NCBI RefSeq assembly: GCF_039555755.1 | Contig: NZ_CP154631.1 | Coordinates: 558,001-622,000 of the forward strand | Origin: Pseudomonas sediminis | GTDB lineage: Bacteria; Pseudomonadota; Gammaproteobacteria; Pseudomonadales; Pseudomonadaceae | Reading direction: 5' to 3' | Length of the DNA: 64,000 nucleotides | Shown here: in pieces, positions 48,154 to 56,613 of the stretch | Numbering within the stretch: the first letter of the stretch is position 1 | Layout of the letters: the number at the start of each line of letters is the position of its first letter | Notes under the pieces: generated by a model | The model's database searches: none | What the model was told of the DNA's origin: nothing | The model's input: the letters and a program-made list of their open reading frames with translations, nothing else | Made by a program: the position numbers and the translations under genes

Positions 48154-49068
48154 TCAGGCGCTTTTGCCTGGTCGCGTGGCCAGCAGCAGGCCGCCGAAGA
48201 TCATCGCGGCGCCCAGCCAGTGGTAGACCTGAAGGCTCTCGTTCAACAGCACCCAGCCCAGCAATGCGGTGAATACCGGCATGACGTAGTTGGTCAGCGC
48301 CGCCTTGGCCGCACCGATCACGCGAATACCGTGGTTCCAGGCCAGGTAGGCCAGCAGCGAGGCGAACACAGCGGTGTAGGCGACGGCCGAGAGGTTGGCG
48401 ACGTTGAACGCCAGGTGCGCGCCCTGGCTCAGCTCGTAGAGGTAGAACGGCAGGATCAGCGGCACGCCGAGCAGGATGAATGCCCCCAATAGCGCCAGCG
48501 GCGGAATCGGCTGCAGATATGCCGCCCAGCGCCGCAGCAGCAGCGAATACAACGCCCAGTCGACCACGGCCAGCAGCATGATCAGGTCACCCTGATTGAA
48601 CGACAGGCTGGCCAGGCGGCTCCATTGCCCCTGGCTGATCAACACCGCCAGCCCCGCCACGGCCACCAGCATGCCCCACCAGGCACGGCGCGCCGGCCAT
48701 TCGTTGAGCAATAGCCCGGCGCCGATGAAGGTCACCAGCGGCAGGCAGGTGTTGACCAGCGAGATGTTGATCGCCGCAGTGGTCTGCGCAGCGCAGTAGA
48801 GCAGTGAGTTGTAGCCGGCGATGCCCAGCGCCCCGAGCACTAGCAGGCGCCAGCCTGCATGACGGAGGGCTGCGCGGTGACGCCACAGCGGCACGGCAAC
48901 GAAGGGCAGCAGTAATGCCAACGCCAGGCACCAGCGCCAGAACGACAGGGTGAACGGCGCGATTTCACCGGCAAAGGCGCGCGCCACCAGGGCGTTGCCG
49001 GACCAGCAAAGGTTGGCCAGCAGCAGGCCGAACAGCGCCAGCGGGCGCGAATGATTGAGTGCGTTCAT
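48154..49068 (-). CDS. EamA/DMT family transporter
   Basis: A 304-residue inner membrane protein with ten predicted helices in two EamA repeats: PLALFGLLLANLCWSGNALV with ARAFAGEIAPFTLSFWRWCL at the start, and the second repeat after residue 160 (LIMLLAVVDWALYSLLLRRW). VYHWLGAAMIFGGLLLATRP closes it. The WSGNALVAR opening is typical of a metabolite-exporter subgroup. Only distantly similar to the exporter at 7122. Single gene; substrate unknown. Confidence 0.88.
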   Translation of the reverse strand: MNALNHSRPLALFGLLLANLCWSGNALVARAFAGEIAPFTLSFWRWCLALALLLPFVAVPLWRHRAALRHAGWRLLVLGALGIAGYNSLLYCAAQTTAAINISLVNTCLPLVTFIGAGLLLNEWPARRAWWGMLVAVAGLAVLISQGQWSRLASLSFNQGDLIMLLAVVDWALYSLLLRRWAAYLQPIPPLALLGAFILLGVPLILPFYLYELSQGAHLAFNVANLSAVAYTAVFASLLAYLAWNHGIRVIGAAKAALTNYVMPVFTALLGWVLLNESLQVYHWLGAAMIFGGLLLATRPGKSA

Positions 49069-49366
49069 AAGGCGAGCACCGCGCCAGTGGCGCGGCCTTT
49101 ATCTGGGCGAGGGTTGGACGGTTGAGCACGGTCACCGAGCAGGCAGTGCTGAGCGATCATTGCGTAGCTTCCGAATCAGGCGGCTTTGCACCATACGGAG
49201 GCACGCAAGGCTTGGCAAGGTGGCGGCCCCTCGGGGGCGCCGTGCGCACCAAGCCAACGGAGTCATGACGTTCAGCCGGGCGCGCCCGGAAACTATGGGC
49301 GCGTTGTGCGAGCGTGAAGGCCGAGTAGCGCGTCACTCCCGGTGCGCGCGGCGCACCCTGCGGCCG
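49069..49366. other. intergenic stretch without recognisable gene
   Basis: Some 300 bp between the EamA gene and the end of the nucleotidase-like gene. It has a palindrome CCCCTCGGGGGCGCC and, at about 49340-49364, a GGTGCGCGCGGCGCACCCTG arm resembling the right arm of the repeat at 51640-51736. The promoter of the EamA gene should lie near 49069. Nothing else is seen. Confidence 0.5.
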
Positions 49367-51289
49367 TCAACGCTGACTGCGGCGGCGCAGCGGGCGGCTT
49401 AGCAACCAGAGAATCAGCAGCACGCAGGCCAGAATCACGGCACTGGCGCCCCACTGCATCGGCCCGGCCAGGCGAAACATATCGGCCGGATGCAGGCTCG
49501 GCGCGCGGATCATGCGCGCCTCGGCCGCCGCGCCGGTGGTGGGAATGTCGGCCAGACCGTCACCGTCGATATCCGGCAGGCTGCGTATATGGTCGAGCAA
49601 CACCTGCCATTCCTTGAGTTCCTGCACGCCTTCTTTATCCGGGTCCTGGTCGACGATGGCGTCTTCGATACGCGGCAATGGGCGGCCCTCGGCGTCCTTG
49701 GGGATGACGTCGAGCAAACCCTTGGTCAACTCCGGCACCAGCCAGGTGAAACTGCCAACGTAGCTGGTGGCACCGATGCTGTAGAGACGCGTGTCGTCGA
49801 GATCCAGGTCGCGGTAACCCTTGACCGCATCACCGATCTCGATGCGGCTGACGCGGTCGAACGGCACGCGCCAGGGGTTGTAGGTAAAGCGCACGCCGGA
49901 AACGCGCGGGTAATAGCTCTGGCTATCACGCAGTTGATAGGCGAGTAGCAGCACTTCCAGCAGCGACTTGATTTCGCGCGCGCTGATGTAGGCCTTGATC
50001 ATCGGATAACCGGGCTCGTCGTCGAACTCGCCGATGCCCAGCGGGGCGATGCGGAACAGGTCGGAGACGTCCTGCACACCGTTGCGACCCTTGAGCAGGT
50101 CATCGCGGATGGTGCCGTTGCCGGTGAACGCCAGGTCGGCATCGACGGCATGACGCAGCGCATCGGTCACCAGGTTGGCCAGGGTCTGATCGGTGAAATC
50201 ACGGCCCAGACTCTGGTCGACCTTGGCCAGCGGCTGGTCGAATCGGTAGCCCTTGGGCGTGAGCATGCGCTCGCTGACCACCTGCTTGAAGTCTTCCACC
50301 TTGGCGGTGATGGCGGCATCGCCGGCGATACTGTCGTTGACCGGATGCAGGCGGTAGTCGCGCACACGCGGTACGCCGTCGTCGCCGAGGGTCATGCGCA
50401 GTTCGCCGAGGTACTGGATTTCCGAACCGGCCTGCACCACCGGGGTATGCCCGTTGACCAGCACCGGCTGCGGCAGAGCCACATGCGAGTGGCCGCCGAC
50501 GACAATATCGATGCCCGGCACCTGCTCGACCAGCTCCACTTCCTCGCCGCGCCAGCTGCCATCGGCCTGCTGGGTAACGCCCATATGCGACAGCAGGATG
50601 ACCACCTCGGCGCCCTCCTCGCGCAGCTTGGCCACGGTATCCCTGGCGGTGGCGACCGGGTCGGCAAAGGTTAGCGGCTTGATCATCGGGCTGACGGCCA
50701 CAGCATCGTTGCCGAGCAGGCCAAACAGGCCGAAGCGGATGCCACCGCGCTCGATCAGCTTGTACGGCAGGATGCGCCCGGCGTCGGCGTGTGCCTGGAG
50801 GCTGTCGTCGGCCTTGCTGGTCGGATCGAAACGCATGTTGCTCGACAGCAGCGGCACCAGCGCGTCGCCCTTGGCCTTGTGCGCGGCGCTGATCATCGCG
50901 GCGAGCCCGGCCGGGCGGAAGTCGAATTCGTGGTTGCCGATCACTGCCGCGTCGTAGCCCAGCTCACTCATCAGGCGCAGTTCGCTGCCCATCTCGCGGG
51001 CGATGGTGTGAAACAGCGTGCCCATGGTGAAGTCACCGCCGTCGAGCAGCAGCAGAGGCTCTTCGCCGGCTGCCGCTCGGCGTTCGTTCAACAAGGTGGC
51101 CAGGCGCGCGACGCCGCCAACGGTGTCGTCATCGTTCACCGTCGCCGGGGTGTATTCGTTGTTCGGGCCGAAACCGAGCAGGCGCGACTGCCAGTCGTTG
51201 CTGTGCAGGATGGTGAAACTGCGCTCGGCAGCGGCCAGCGGCGTGGCGGCCAGCAGGCCGGCGAGCAGGAGTGAGGGGAACAGGCGCAT
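49367..51289 (-). CDS. 5'-nucleotidase/metallophosphoesterase family protein, membrane-anchored
   Basis: A 640-residue exported protein. Signal peptide MRLFPSLLLAGLLAATPLAA; residues about 25-300 are a calcineurin-like phosphatase (TILHSNDWQSRLLG, LLLDGGDFTMGTLFH, AVIGNHEFDF, VILLSHMGV and VVGGHSHVALPQP supply the metal ligands). Residues about 330-520 are the 5'-nucleotidase C-terminal domain (DQTLANLVTDALRHAVDADL, FTGNGTIRDDL). A C-terminal helix (VILACVLLILWLLSRPLRRR) anchors it. The family first motif is usually NDxHG; here it is NDWQSR, a change at a metal-site neighbour. It probably hydrolyses nucleotides or sugar nucleotides in the periplasm. Confidence 0.88.
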   Translation of the reverse strand: MRLFPSLLLAGLLAATPLAAAERSFTILHSNDWQSRLLGFGPNNEYTPATVNDDDTVGGVARLATLLNERRAAAGEEPLLLLDGGDFTMGTLFHTIAREMGSELRLMSELGYDAAVIGNHEFDFRPAGLAAMISAAHKAKGDALVPLLSSNMRFDPTSKADDSLQAHADAGRILPYKLIERGGIRFGLFGLLGNDAVAVSPMIKPLTFADPVATARDTVAKLREEGAEVVILLSHMGVTQQADGSWRGEEVELVEQVPGIDIVVGGHSHVALPQPVLVNGHTPVVQAGSEIQYLGELRMTLGDDGVPRVRDYRLHPVNDSIAGDAAITAKVEDFKQVVSERMLTPKGYRFDQPLAKVDQSLGRDFTDQTLANLVTDALRHAVDADLAFTGNGTIRDDLLKGRNGVQDVSDLFRIAPLGIGEFDDEPGYPMIKAYISAREIKSLLEVLLLAYQLRDSQSYYPRVSGVRFTYNPWRVPFDRVSRIEIGDAVKGYRDLDLDDTRLYSIGATSYVGSFTWLVPELTKGLLDVIPKDAEGRPLPRIEDAIVDQDPDKEGVQELKEWQVLLDHIRSLPDIDGDGLADIPTTGAAAEARMIRAPSLHPADMFRLAGPMQWGASAVILACVLLILWLLSRPLRRRSQR

Positions 51290-51462
51290 GGACGATCCTT
51301 GACGATGACTGCGCACAGTATGGAGCAGGCCCTGGCGCCAGACAGCGACCAATCGAGACGCCTTTTGTCGCCAATCGAGTCAGGCATTCATTGCCCCAGA
51401 TCAGCCCCCAAGCCAGACGGCGGGACTAAGCTGTAATCAGGACTGCAACGTGGAGAAGCGCC

Positions 51463-51627
51463 ATGGACCACTATCACCTGATGCTGATGCTGCTGATCGG
51501 TGGCTTTCTGCTGTTGGGCGTCGGCTTCAACTTCCGCGAGCACGAATGGGGCGTACGCGTGCTGGGTTTGGGCGTATTGCTGATGTTGGTGCCGATTGCG
51601 TTGCGGGTGCATCTGGCGCTGGCGTAG
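51463..51627 (+). CDS. 54-residue two-helix membrane protein, unknown
   Basis: A short ORF: MDHYHLMLMLLIGGFLLLGV, then GFNFREHEWGVRVLGLGVLL and MLVPIALRVHLALA, i.e. two hydrophobic helices separated by a charged turn (NFREHEWG). The ATG is preceded by GGAGAAGCGCC, a very good ribosome site. It runs divergently from the nucleotidase-like gene. No named family is recognised; the ribosome site and membrane pattern support coding. Confidence 0.65.
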   Translation: MDHYHLMLMLLIGGFLLLGVGFNFREHEWGVRVLGLGVLLMLVPIALRVHLALA

Positions 51628-51639
51628 AGCTCAGGGCAC

Positions 51640-51736
51640 CGTAGGGTGCGCCATGCGCACCGAGCGATGTTGATGATGTCGCTGTCTATTCGAGCGCGGT
51701 GTAGCGAAGGGCCGGTGCGCGCGGCGCACCCTACGG
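51640..51736. repeat. long inverted repeat GTAGGGTGCGC / GCGCACCCTAC
   Basis: Arms CCGTAGGGTGCGCCATGCGC and GTGCGCGCGGCGCACCCTAC lie about 60 bp apart and could form a long hairpin. The right arm abuts the end of moaE. Related arms occur at 49340 and 52240-52264. Confidence 0.8.
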
Positions 51737-52186
51737 GCGCTGCCAACGCTCGGCGGCGCTCTGGTCGCTGCAGCGGCCTTCGACCCAGCATGGGCCCTGG
51801 CTGGTGTCTTCCTTCTTCCAGAACGGCGCGCGGGTTTTCAGATAATCCATGATGAAGTTGCAGGCATCGAACGACGCCTGGCGGTGGGCGCTGCTGGTGC
51901 CGACGAAGACGATGGGTTCGCCCGGCTCCAGGCGACCGACGCGGTGGATGATCTCGATGCCCAGCAGCGGCCAGCGCTCGCGCGCCTCATCGGCGATCTT
52001 GCCCAGAGCCTTTTCGGTCATGCCGGGGAAGTGCTCGAGGAACATGCCACCGACTTCGCGGCCATCATTGAAATCGCGCACGTAGCCGACGAAGGTGACC
52101 ACCGCGCCGATGCCGAGGTTGGCGGCATGCAGGGCGTTGAGCTCGCTGCCGGGATCGAAGGGTTGGGCTTGGACGCGGATGGTCAT
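51731..52186 (-). CDS. moaE: molybdopterin synthase catalytic subunit
   Basis: Large subunit of MPT synthase, which puts two sulphurs from MoaD thiocarboxylate onto precursor Z. The 151-residue protein is full length: GAVVTFVGYVRDFNDGREVG, LEHFPGMTEKALGKIADEAR, IHRVGRLEPGEPIVFVGTSS followed by HRQASFDACNFIMDYLKTRA and PFWKKE with the catalytic Lys. Last gene of moaC-moaD-moaE; an 85-bp spacer with a small hairpin (GTGGGCTGAAGCCCAC) separates it from moaD. Confidence 0.97.
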   Translation of the reverse strand: MTIRVQAQPFDPGSELNALHAANLGIGAVVTFVGYVRDFNDGREVGGMFLEHFPGMTEKALGKIADEARERWPLLGIEIIHRVGRLEPGEPIVFVGTSSAHRQASFDACNFIMDYLKTRAPFWKKEDTSQGPCWVEGRCSDQSAAERWQRP

Positions 52187-52271
52187 GAGGATCTCGTTTG
52201 CAAAGGACGCTGGTCAAGAGCAGGCGGCTTGGAGAGATTGGTGGGCTGAAGCCCACCCTACGGTACCTGCG

Positions 52272-52514
52272 TCAACCGCCGGTAACGGTGGGGAAGAAGG
52301 CGACTTCATCGCCCTCGGTCAGCGGCTCGTCGAGGCTGCAGAGCTCCTGATTACGCGCGCACATCAGGTTCTGCTCACCCAGCACTTCCCATTCGCCACC
52401 ACGGGCCACCAGGTGCAGGCGTACGTCGTCGAGGGTGGCGAAGTCGCCGCTCAGTTGTTCATCGTCACGGCCCAGGGCTTCACGGTAGCGGGCGAAGTAT
52501 TGCACGCGGATCAT
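52272..52514 (-). CDS. moaD: molybdopterin synthase sulphur carrier subunit
   Basis: An 80-residue ubiquitin-like protein starting [20 protein letters not shown] and ending [10 protein letters not shown], the C-terminal Gly-Gly that is adenylated by MoeB and converted to a thiocarboxylate. The ATG at 52514 overlaps the moaC stop by 4 bp. Its activating enzyme is at 30838-31587. Upstream in-frame sequence to 52610 is the moaC coding region in another phase. Confidence 0.95.
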   Translation of the reverse strand: MIRVQYFARYREALGRDDEQLSGDFATLDDVRLHLVARGGEWEVLGEQNLMCARNQELCSLDEPLTEGDEVAFFPTVTGG

Positions 52515-52987
52515 GCTTGTTCCTCCAGCTTGTAGTGACCGCTCTTGCCGCCGAGCTTTTCCAGCAGGCGTACCTGCTCGATGACCATGCCGCGATCCAC
52601 GGCCTTGCACATGTCATAGATGGTCAGCGCGGCGACGCTGGCGGCAGTCAGTGCTTCCATCTCGACACCGGTTTGCCCGGACAGTTTGCAACGGGCAGTG
52701 ATATGCACGCTGTCGTCGCCTTCGGCGCGTAGCTCGACCTTGACGCCGGTGAGCATCAGCGGGTGGCAAAGGGGGATCAGGTCACTGGTTTTCTTCGCGG
52801 CCTGGATGCCGGCAATGCGCGCCACGGCGAACACGTCGCCCTTGGGGTGCTCACCAGCAACGATCATCTGCAGGGTGGCGGGCAGCATGCGCACGCGCGC
52901 TTCTGCGGTGGCTTCGCGGAAGGTGGTCGCCTTGTCGGTGACGTCGACCATATGCGCGCGGCCTTGGGAATCGAGGTGGGTCAGCAC
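52511..52987 (-). CDS. moaC: cyclic pyranopterin monophosphate synthase
   Basis: Converts the MoaA product 3',8-cyclo-H2GTP to cyclic pyranopterin monophosphate. The 158-residue protein is full length: [40 protein letters not shown] with conserved [13 protein letters not shown], and [20 protein letters not shown], then [20 protein letters not shown] with the catalytic Lys and Asp. It is the first gene of the moaCDE operon; moaA is not in the window. Confidence 0.97.
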   Translation of the reverse strand: MLTHLDSQGRAHMVDVTDKATTFREATAEARVRMLPATLQMIVAGEHPKGDVFAVARIAGIQAAKKTSDLIPLCHPLMLTGVKVELRAEGDDSVHITARCKLSGQTGVEMEALTAASVAALTIYDMCKAVDRGMVIEQVRLLEKLGGKSGHYKLEEQA

Positions 52988-53040
52988 GGGAAAGCTCCTG
53001 GCGGGAATCGGCGGATTGTAAACCTGCAGGTCAGGATTTC

Positions 53041-53099
53041 GTAGCCCGAATGAAATCCGGGCCGGAGCGGCAAAAATACCCGGATTTCATCCGGGCTAC
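53041..53099. repeat. REP-like element, GTAGCCCGG family
   Basis: GTAGCCCGAATGAAATCCGG faces CCCGGATTTCATCCGGGCTAC (shortened by one) across a 15-base centre. It lies upstream of moaC. Confidence 0.88.
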
Positions 53100-53122
53100 T
53101 GACTGCATCCGGCGACACAACT

Positions 53123-53169
53123 GTAGGAGCGGATTTATCCGCGATCATCGCGGCTGAAGCCGCTCCCAC
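53123..53169. repeat. REP-like element, GTAGGAGCG family
   Basis: GTAGGAGCGGATTTATCCGC and GCGGCTGAAGCCGCTCCCAC form an inverted repeat nearly identical to the one at 5388-5434, with only the centre and one end base changed. Confidence 0.9.
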
Positions 53170-53199
53170 GGGACCTGCAGAAATTCGTTGATGCAGACT

Positions 53200-53229
53200 A
53201 AAACGCCCCTGCTCTTGCGAGCAGGGGCG
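53200..53229 (-). terminator. rho-independent terminator after the PhoH-like gene
   Basis: Stem CGCCCCTGCTC (53204-53214) and GAGCAGGGGCG (53219-53229) with loop TTGC; on the minus strand it is followed by TTTTA. It ends the phoH-like transcript. Confidence 0.88.
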
Positions 53230-53251
53230 CCGGTGTTTAACAGCTACAGGG

Positions 53252-54643
53252 TTACATATGGGTTTCCGCGTACTCCGCGAGGATCGAGCGCGGTACGCCT
53301 TGCAGGGTGATGTGCACGCCGTGCGGGAAGTCCTTGAAGCGTTCGGTGAGGTAGGTCAGGCCCGAGCTGGGCGCGGATAGGTAAGGGGTGTCGATCTGCG
53401 CCAGGTTGCCCAGGCACACCACCTTCGAGCCGTTGCCGGCACGGGTGATGATGGTCTTCATCTGGTGCGGGGTGAGGTTCTGGCATTCGTCGATGAGGAT
53501 CAGGCTCTGCTGGAAGCTGCGCCCGCGGATGTAGTTCAGCGACTTAAATTGCAGCGGTACCTTCTGCAGGATGTAGTCGACGCTGCCGTGGGTGCTCTCG
53601 TCCTCCATATGCAGCGCTTCGAGGTTGTCGGTAATCGCGCCGAGCCAGGGCTCCATCTTCTCCGCCTCGGTACCGGGCAGAAAGCCGATCTCCTGGTCCA
53701 GCCCCTGCACGCTGCGGGTGGCGATGATCCTGCGGTAGCGCTTGCTGACCATGGTCTGCTCGATGGCCGCGGCCAGCGCCAGGATGGTCTTGCCCGAGCC
53801 GGCGGCGCCGGACAGGTTGACCAGGTGAATGTCCGGGTCGAGCAGCGCGAACAGCGCCAGCGCCTGATGGATGTCGCGGGGTTTCAGGCCCCAGGCTTCC
53901 TGGTGCAGCAGCGGTTCCTGGTGCATGTCGAGGATCACCAGTTCATCGCCCTTGATCGCCTTGATCCAGCCGACGAAGCCCTGCTCATCGAGGATGAACT
54001 CGTTGACGTGCACGGCCGGCAGGTTGTCGGTCAGTTGCACGCGGTGCCAGGTACGGCCGTGATCCTGACGGGTGTCGACCTTGCTCACGCGATCCCAGAA
54101 CGAGCCGGGCATGTCGTGATACCCCTTCGACAGCAGCGAGACGTCATCGACCAATTGGTCGGTGTGATAGTCCTCGGCGTCGATACCACAAGCGCGCGCC
54201 TTCAGGCGCATGTTGATGTCCTTGGTCACTAGCACCACGGACAGCCCGGGGTTGCGCGACTTCAATTCCACCAACTGGTTGATGATCTTGTTGTCGTTGA
54301 GGTTTTCCGGCAGCCAGGTCACCGGCGCCGCACTTTTACTCATAAGGATGGAAAGACGACCACAGGGGCCGCTCTTGCCGCGCTGGATGGGTACCCCGTA
54401 CTCGACGTCCTCAGGTTCGGCACCGGCGAGAATCTGATCGATCAGGCGGATGGCCTGGCGACATTCGGCGGCAACGCCATGCTTGCCGGATTTCAGTTTG
54501 TCGAGTTCCTCCAACACCGTCATCGGGATGGCGACGTGGTGTTCTTCGAAGTTGAGCAAGGCGTTGGGATCGTGGATCAGAACATTGGTGTCGAGGGCGT
54601 AGAGGGTTGGAGCGGTGGGCTTGGAGCGTCCGTGGTCATCCAT
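53252..54643 (-). CDS. PhoH family ATPase with PIN domain (YlaK-like)
   Basis: A 463-residue cytosolic protein. Residues about 12-150 are a PIN domain with acidic residues in YALDTNVLIHDPNALLNFEE, TVLEELDKLKSG and VLVTKDINMRLKARACGIDA. Residues about 255-460 are the PhoH ATPase: Walker A VNLSGAAGSGKTILALAAAI and Walker B SLILIDECQNLTPHQMKTII. Such PhoH2-like proteins are RNA helicase/RNase pairs in actinobacteria; the role in Pseudomonas is not established. Transcribed alone; neighbours are moaC and yaaA as in related genomes. Confidence 0.93.
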   Translation of the reverse strand: MDDHGRSKPTAPTLYALDTNVLIHDPNALLNFEEHHVAIPMTVLEELDKLKSGKHGVAAECRQAIRLIDQILAGAEPEDVEYGVPIQRGKSGPCGRLSILMSKSAAPVTWLPENLNDNKIINQLVELKSRNPGLSVVLVTKDINMRLKARACGIDAEDYHTDQLVDDVSLLSKGYHDMPGSFWDRVSKVDTRQDHGRTWHRVQLTDNLPAVHVNEFILDEQGFVGWIKAIKGDELVILDMHQEPLLHQEAWGLKPRDIHQALALFALLDPDIHLVNLSGAAGSGKTILALAAAIEQTMVSKRYRRIIATRSVQGLDQEIGFLPGTEAEKMEPWLGAITDNLEALHMEDESTHGSVDYILQKVPLQFKSLNYIRGRSFQQSLILIDECQNLTPHQMKTIITRAGNGSKVVCLGNLAQIDTPYLSAPSSGLTYLTERFKDFPHGVHITLQGVPRSILAEYAETHM

Positions 54644-55126
54644 ACTCGGTCACCTTCTTGTAGTAGCCAGGCGACGCAATACCTGGGCGGTGCTGCGCCG
54701 GACAGAGACCGCCGACTTTTTCAGGTCGGGGCCGAAAGGTGGCAAGCAAGGTGAGGGCCAATGGCCGCCACCTGTATGCAGGTTTCGGCGGTCTTGCTTT
54801 TTTATTACTCCAATTCACATGACAGAAAAACGTTTTTTTTTGTCATGCAGGTTTATTTGCAGACGCGACAGATAGTGCTTGGCGAGCCGCCAGCACCCCG
54901 TTACAGTCCGAAGTCCTACCTGCTGTCACTCCCTTCTCTACCCCGCCCCCTCTTGCAGCATGCCGCGCCAATCAGGTGCAGGTAACGCTCCGCCTGTGCT
55001 CAATTGCCCGCGAACGCTTCGCGAGCAGGGCTCGTGCCTACCACGCGTTGCTCAATCACCCCGATAGGTGGTCTTGCCGCCCCCTGACCTCTAGAATCGC
55101 CGTCACGCTTTCTGGAGATTCCGCAC
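54644..55126. other. 483-bp intergenic stretch with one strong palindrome
   Basis: Between the divergent PhoH-like gene and yaaA. It contains the CATGACA / TGTCATG palindrome at 54818-54847 (listed separately) and, at about 55007-55046, a partial GTAGG-type repeat (GCGAACGCTTCGCGAGCAGG, GCTCGTGCCTACC). The yaaA ribosome site is CTGGAGATTCCGCAC. No gene is visible, though short open frames exist on both strands. Confidence 0.6.
54818..54847. promoter_or_regulatory. AT-rich palindrome CATGACA...TGTCATG
   Basis: CATGACA (54818-54824) and TGTCATG (54841-54847) are perfect inverted repeats around GAAAAACGTTTTTTTT, so A5 and T8 extend the pairing. The whole 30 bp could be an operator or a hairpin. 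It lies between two divergent genes, so a promoter operator is more likely than a terminator. Confidence 0.55.
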
Positions 55127-55906
55127 ATGCTGATGGTGATTTCACCGGCCAAGACCCTCGACTACGAGACGCCACCCGCCACCCCGCGCTTCACCCAACC
55201 CGAACACCTCGACCACGCCCAGGAACTGATCGCCCAACTGCGCGATTTCAGCCCGGCGCAGATCGCCGAGCTGATGCATCTGTCGGACAAGCTTGCCGGC
55301 CTCAATGCCGCGCGTTTCGGTAGCTGGGAGCGGCCGTTCAACCCGTCCAACGCCAAGCAGGCGCTGCTGGCGTTCAAGGGCGACGTGTACACCGGGCTGA
55401 ACGCCGAGGATTTCTCCGAAGAGGATTTCGACTTCGCTCAGACTCACCTGCGCATGCTTTCCGGCCTGTACGGCGTGCTGCGCCCGCTGGACCTGATGCA
55501 GGCCTACCGCCTGGAAATGGGCACCAAGCTGGCCAACGGCCGCGGCAAGGATCTGTACGCCTTCTGGGGCGAGCGCATCAGCGGCTGGCTCAACGAAGCG
55601 CTGGCGGCCCAAGGCGATGACGTGCTGCTCAACCTGGCCTCCAACGAGTACTTCGGCGCGGTCAAACGCAAGGCGCTGAACGCACGCCTCATCGACACCG
55701 AGTTCAAGGACCTGAAGAACGGCCAGTACAAGATCATCAGCTTCTACGCCAAGAAGGCCCGCGGCCTGATGGCGCGCTACGTGATCAAGGAGCGCCTGAC
55801 CAACCCTGAAGGCCTGAAAGACTTCAACTATCAGGGCTACCGTTATTCAGCCGAGCATTCCAAGACCGACAGTCTGGTTTTCCTGCGCGACCAGCCGCAA
55901 GACTGA
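55127..55906 (+). CDS. yaaA: peroxide stress protein YaaA
   Basis: A 259-residue DUF328 protein that lowers free iron and protects DNA from hydrogen peroxide in E. coli. Landmarks: [20 protein letters not shown] at the start, [60 protein letters not shown] and the C-terminal [19 protein letters not shown]. Length and motifs fit the family fully. ATG at 55127 has TGGAGATT nine bases upstream; the family starts at this methionine. It stands alone upstream of the alginate promoter region. Confidence 0.95.
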   Translation: MLMVISPAKTLDYETPPATPRFTQPEHLDHAQELIAQLRDFSPAQIAELMHLSDKLAGLNAARFGSWERPFNPSNAKQALLAFKGDVYTGLNAEDFSEEDFDFAQTHLRMLSGLYGVLRPLDLMQAYRLEMGTKLANGRGKDLYAFWGERISGWLNEALAAQGDDVLLNLASNEYFGAVKRKALNARLIDTEFKDLKNGQYKIISFYAKKARGLMARYVIKERLTNPEGLKDFNYQGYRYSAEHSKTDSLVFLRDQPQD

Positions 55907-56106
55907 CCCCTCCTCCAGCCAAGCCCATGCACCGCTCATCGGTTGTCGCATGGGCTTGGCCGCTGCGCTTGCCCTCTTCCGCCTCTCTCTCGCCTGCCGC
56001 TTCGCTGCAGCGCGAGCGTTGCGCTTGCCCGTGGTTCCTGCGGCCACATGCCTGCACCTGAAAACCTGCTTGGCGTCACACTTTCAGCGCAACTGCACTT
56101 CTTCGC

Positions 56107-56136
56107 GAACTTATTGCACGGCTTAGTTATCCGATA
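56107..56136 (+). promoter_or_regulatory. upstream AlgU-type promoter candidate
   Basis: GAACTT (56107-56112), 17 bp, TCCGA (56130-56134) fits the GAACTT-N16/17-TCTGA consensus of the ECF sigma factor AlgU (RpoE). It lies about 480 bp before algD, longer than the expected algD leader, so it may be secondary or fortuitous. Confidence 0.4.
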
Positions 56137-56233
56137 GTTTCAAGCATATTAATGAACATATTGCCATCATGCATTTTGCAACTTGCCATTATATTGCAAT
56201 CAAATTAGCCGTTCAGCTCCGGTTCAGCTTCAG

Positions 56234-56275
56234 GACGAACGGTAGGAACTATCCGAAAGGGCCGCTACTCATACA
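56234..56275 (+). promoter_or_regulatory. AlgR box and likely algD promoter
   Basis: GACGAACGG (56234-56242) is the exact complement of the AlgR core CCGTTCGTC. Three bases on, GGAACTA (56245-56251) resembles an AlgU -35, with TCATA (56269-56273) at 17 bp as a weak -10. In P. aeruginosa an AlgR site in the same reversed orientation overlaps the -35 of algD and the untranslated leader is some 370 nt; here the leader would be about 330 nt. The 707-bp gap 55907-56613 also has two TTGCCATYAT repeats (about 56159, 56183), possibly AmrZ sites, and otherwise no gene. Confidence 0.65.
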
Positions 56276-56613
56276 GCCCGTAACACATTTCAATACATAA
56301 CTTTCTGAACACTTGAACCTGCCAGATAGCGAATTAAGTTTTGCCGAACAGTTTCACCCAAAAGAAAGTTTGTGCGCGCCAAAGGGAGAGATGGCAACCC
56401 GCCACAGTACCGACATAGAGGCCTCAAGCGAGGCGACAGCGACAACATCAAAGGGCCAGCCTTCAATATAAAGGCCCGCACTTGGTGCCACTTCCGGCGC
56501 CCACTCTACTTATGCCTGAATGAACTCAAACCTATTAAAACGGTGAGTTCACGGACGAGCTTTGGCCATAAGGCCAGTATTTAAAACTGCATCAAACGGA
56601 CGAGGTTAATACC

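Noticed and set aside
24530..53169. CRISPR array among the repeated palindromes
   Set aside because: The repeats are scattered, self-complementary and not separated by regular unique spacers; no cas genes are present.
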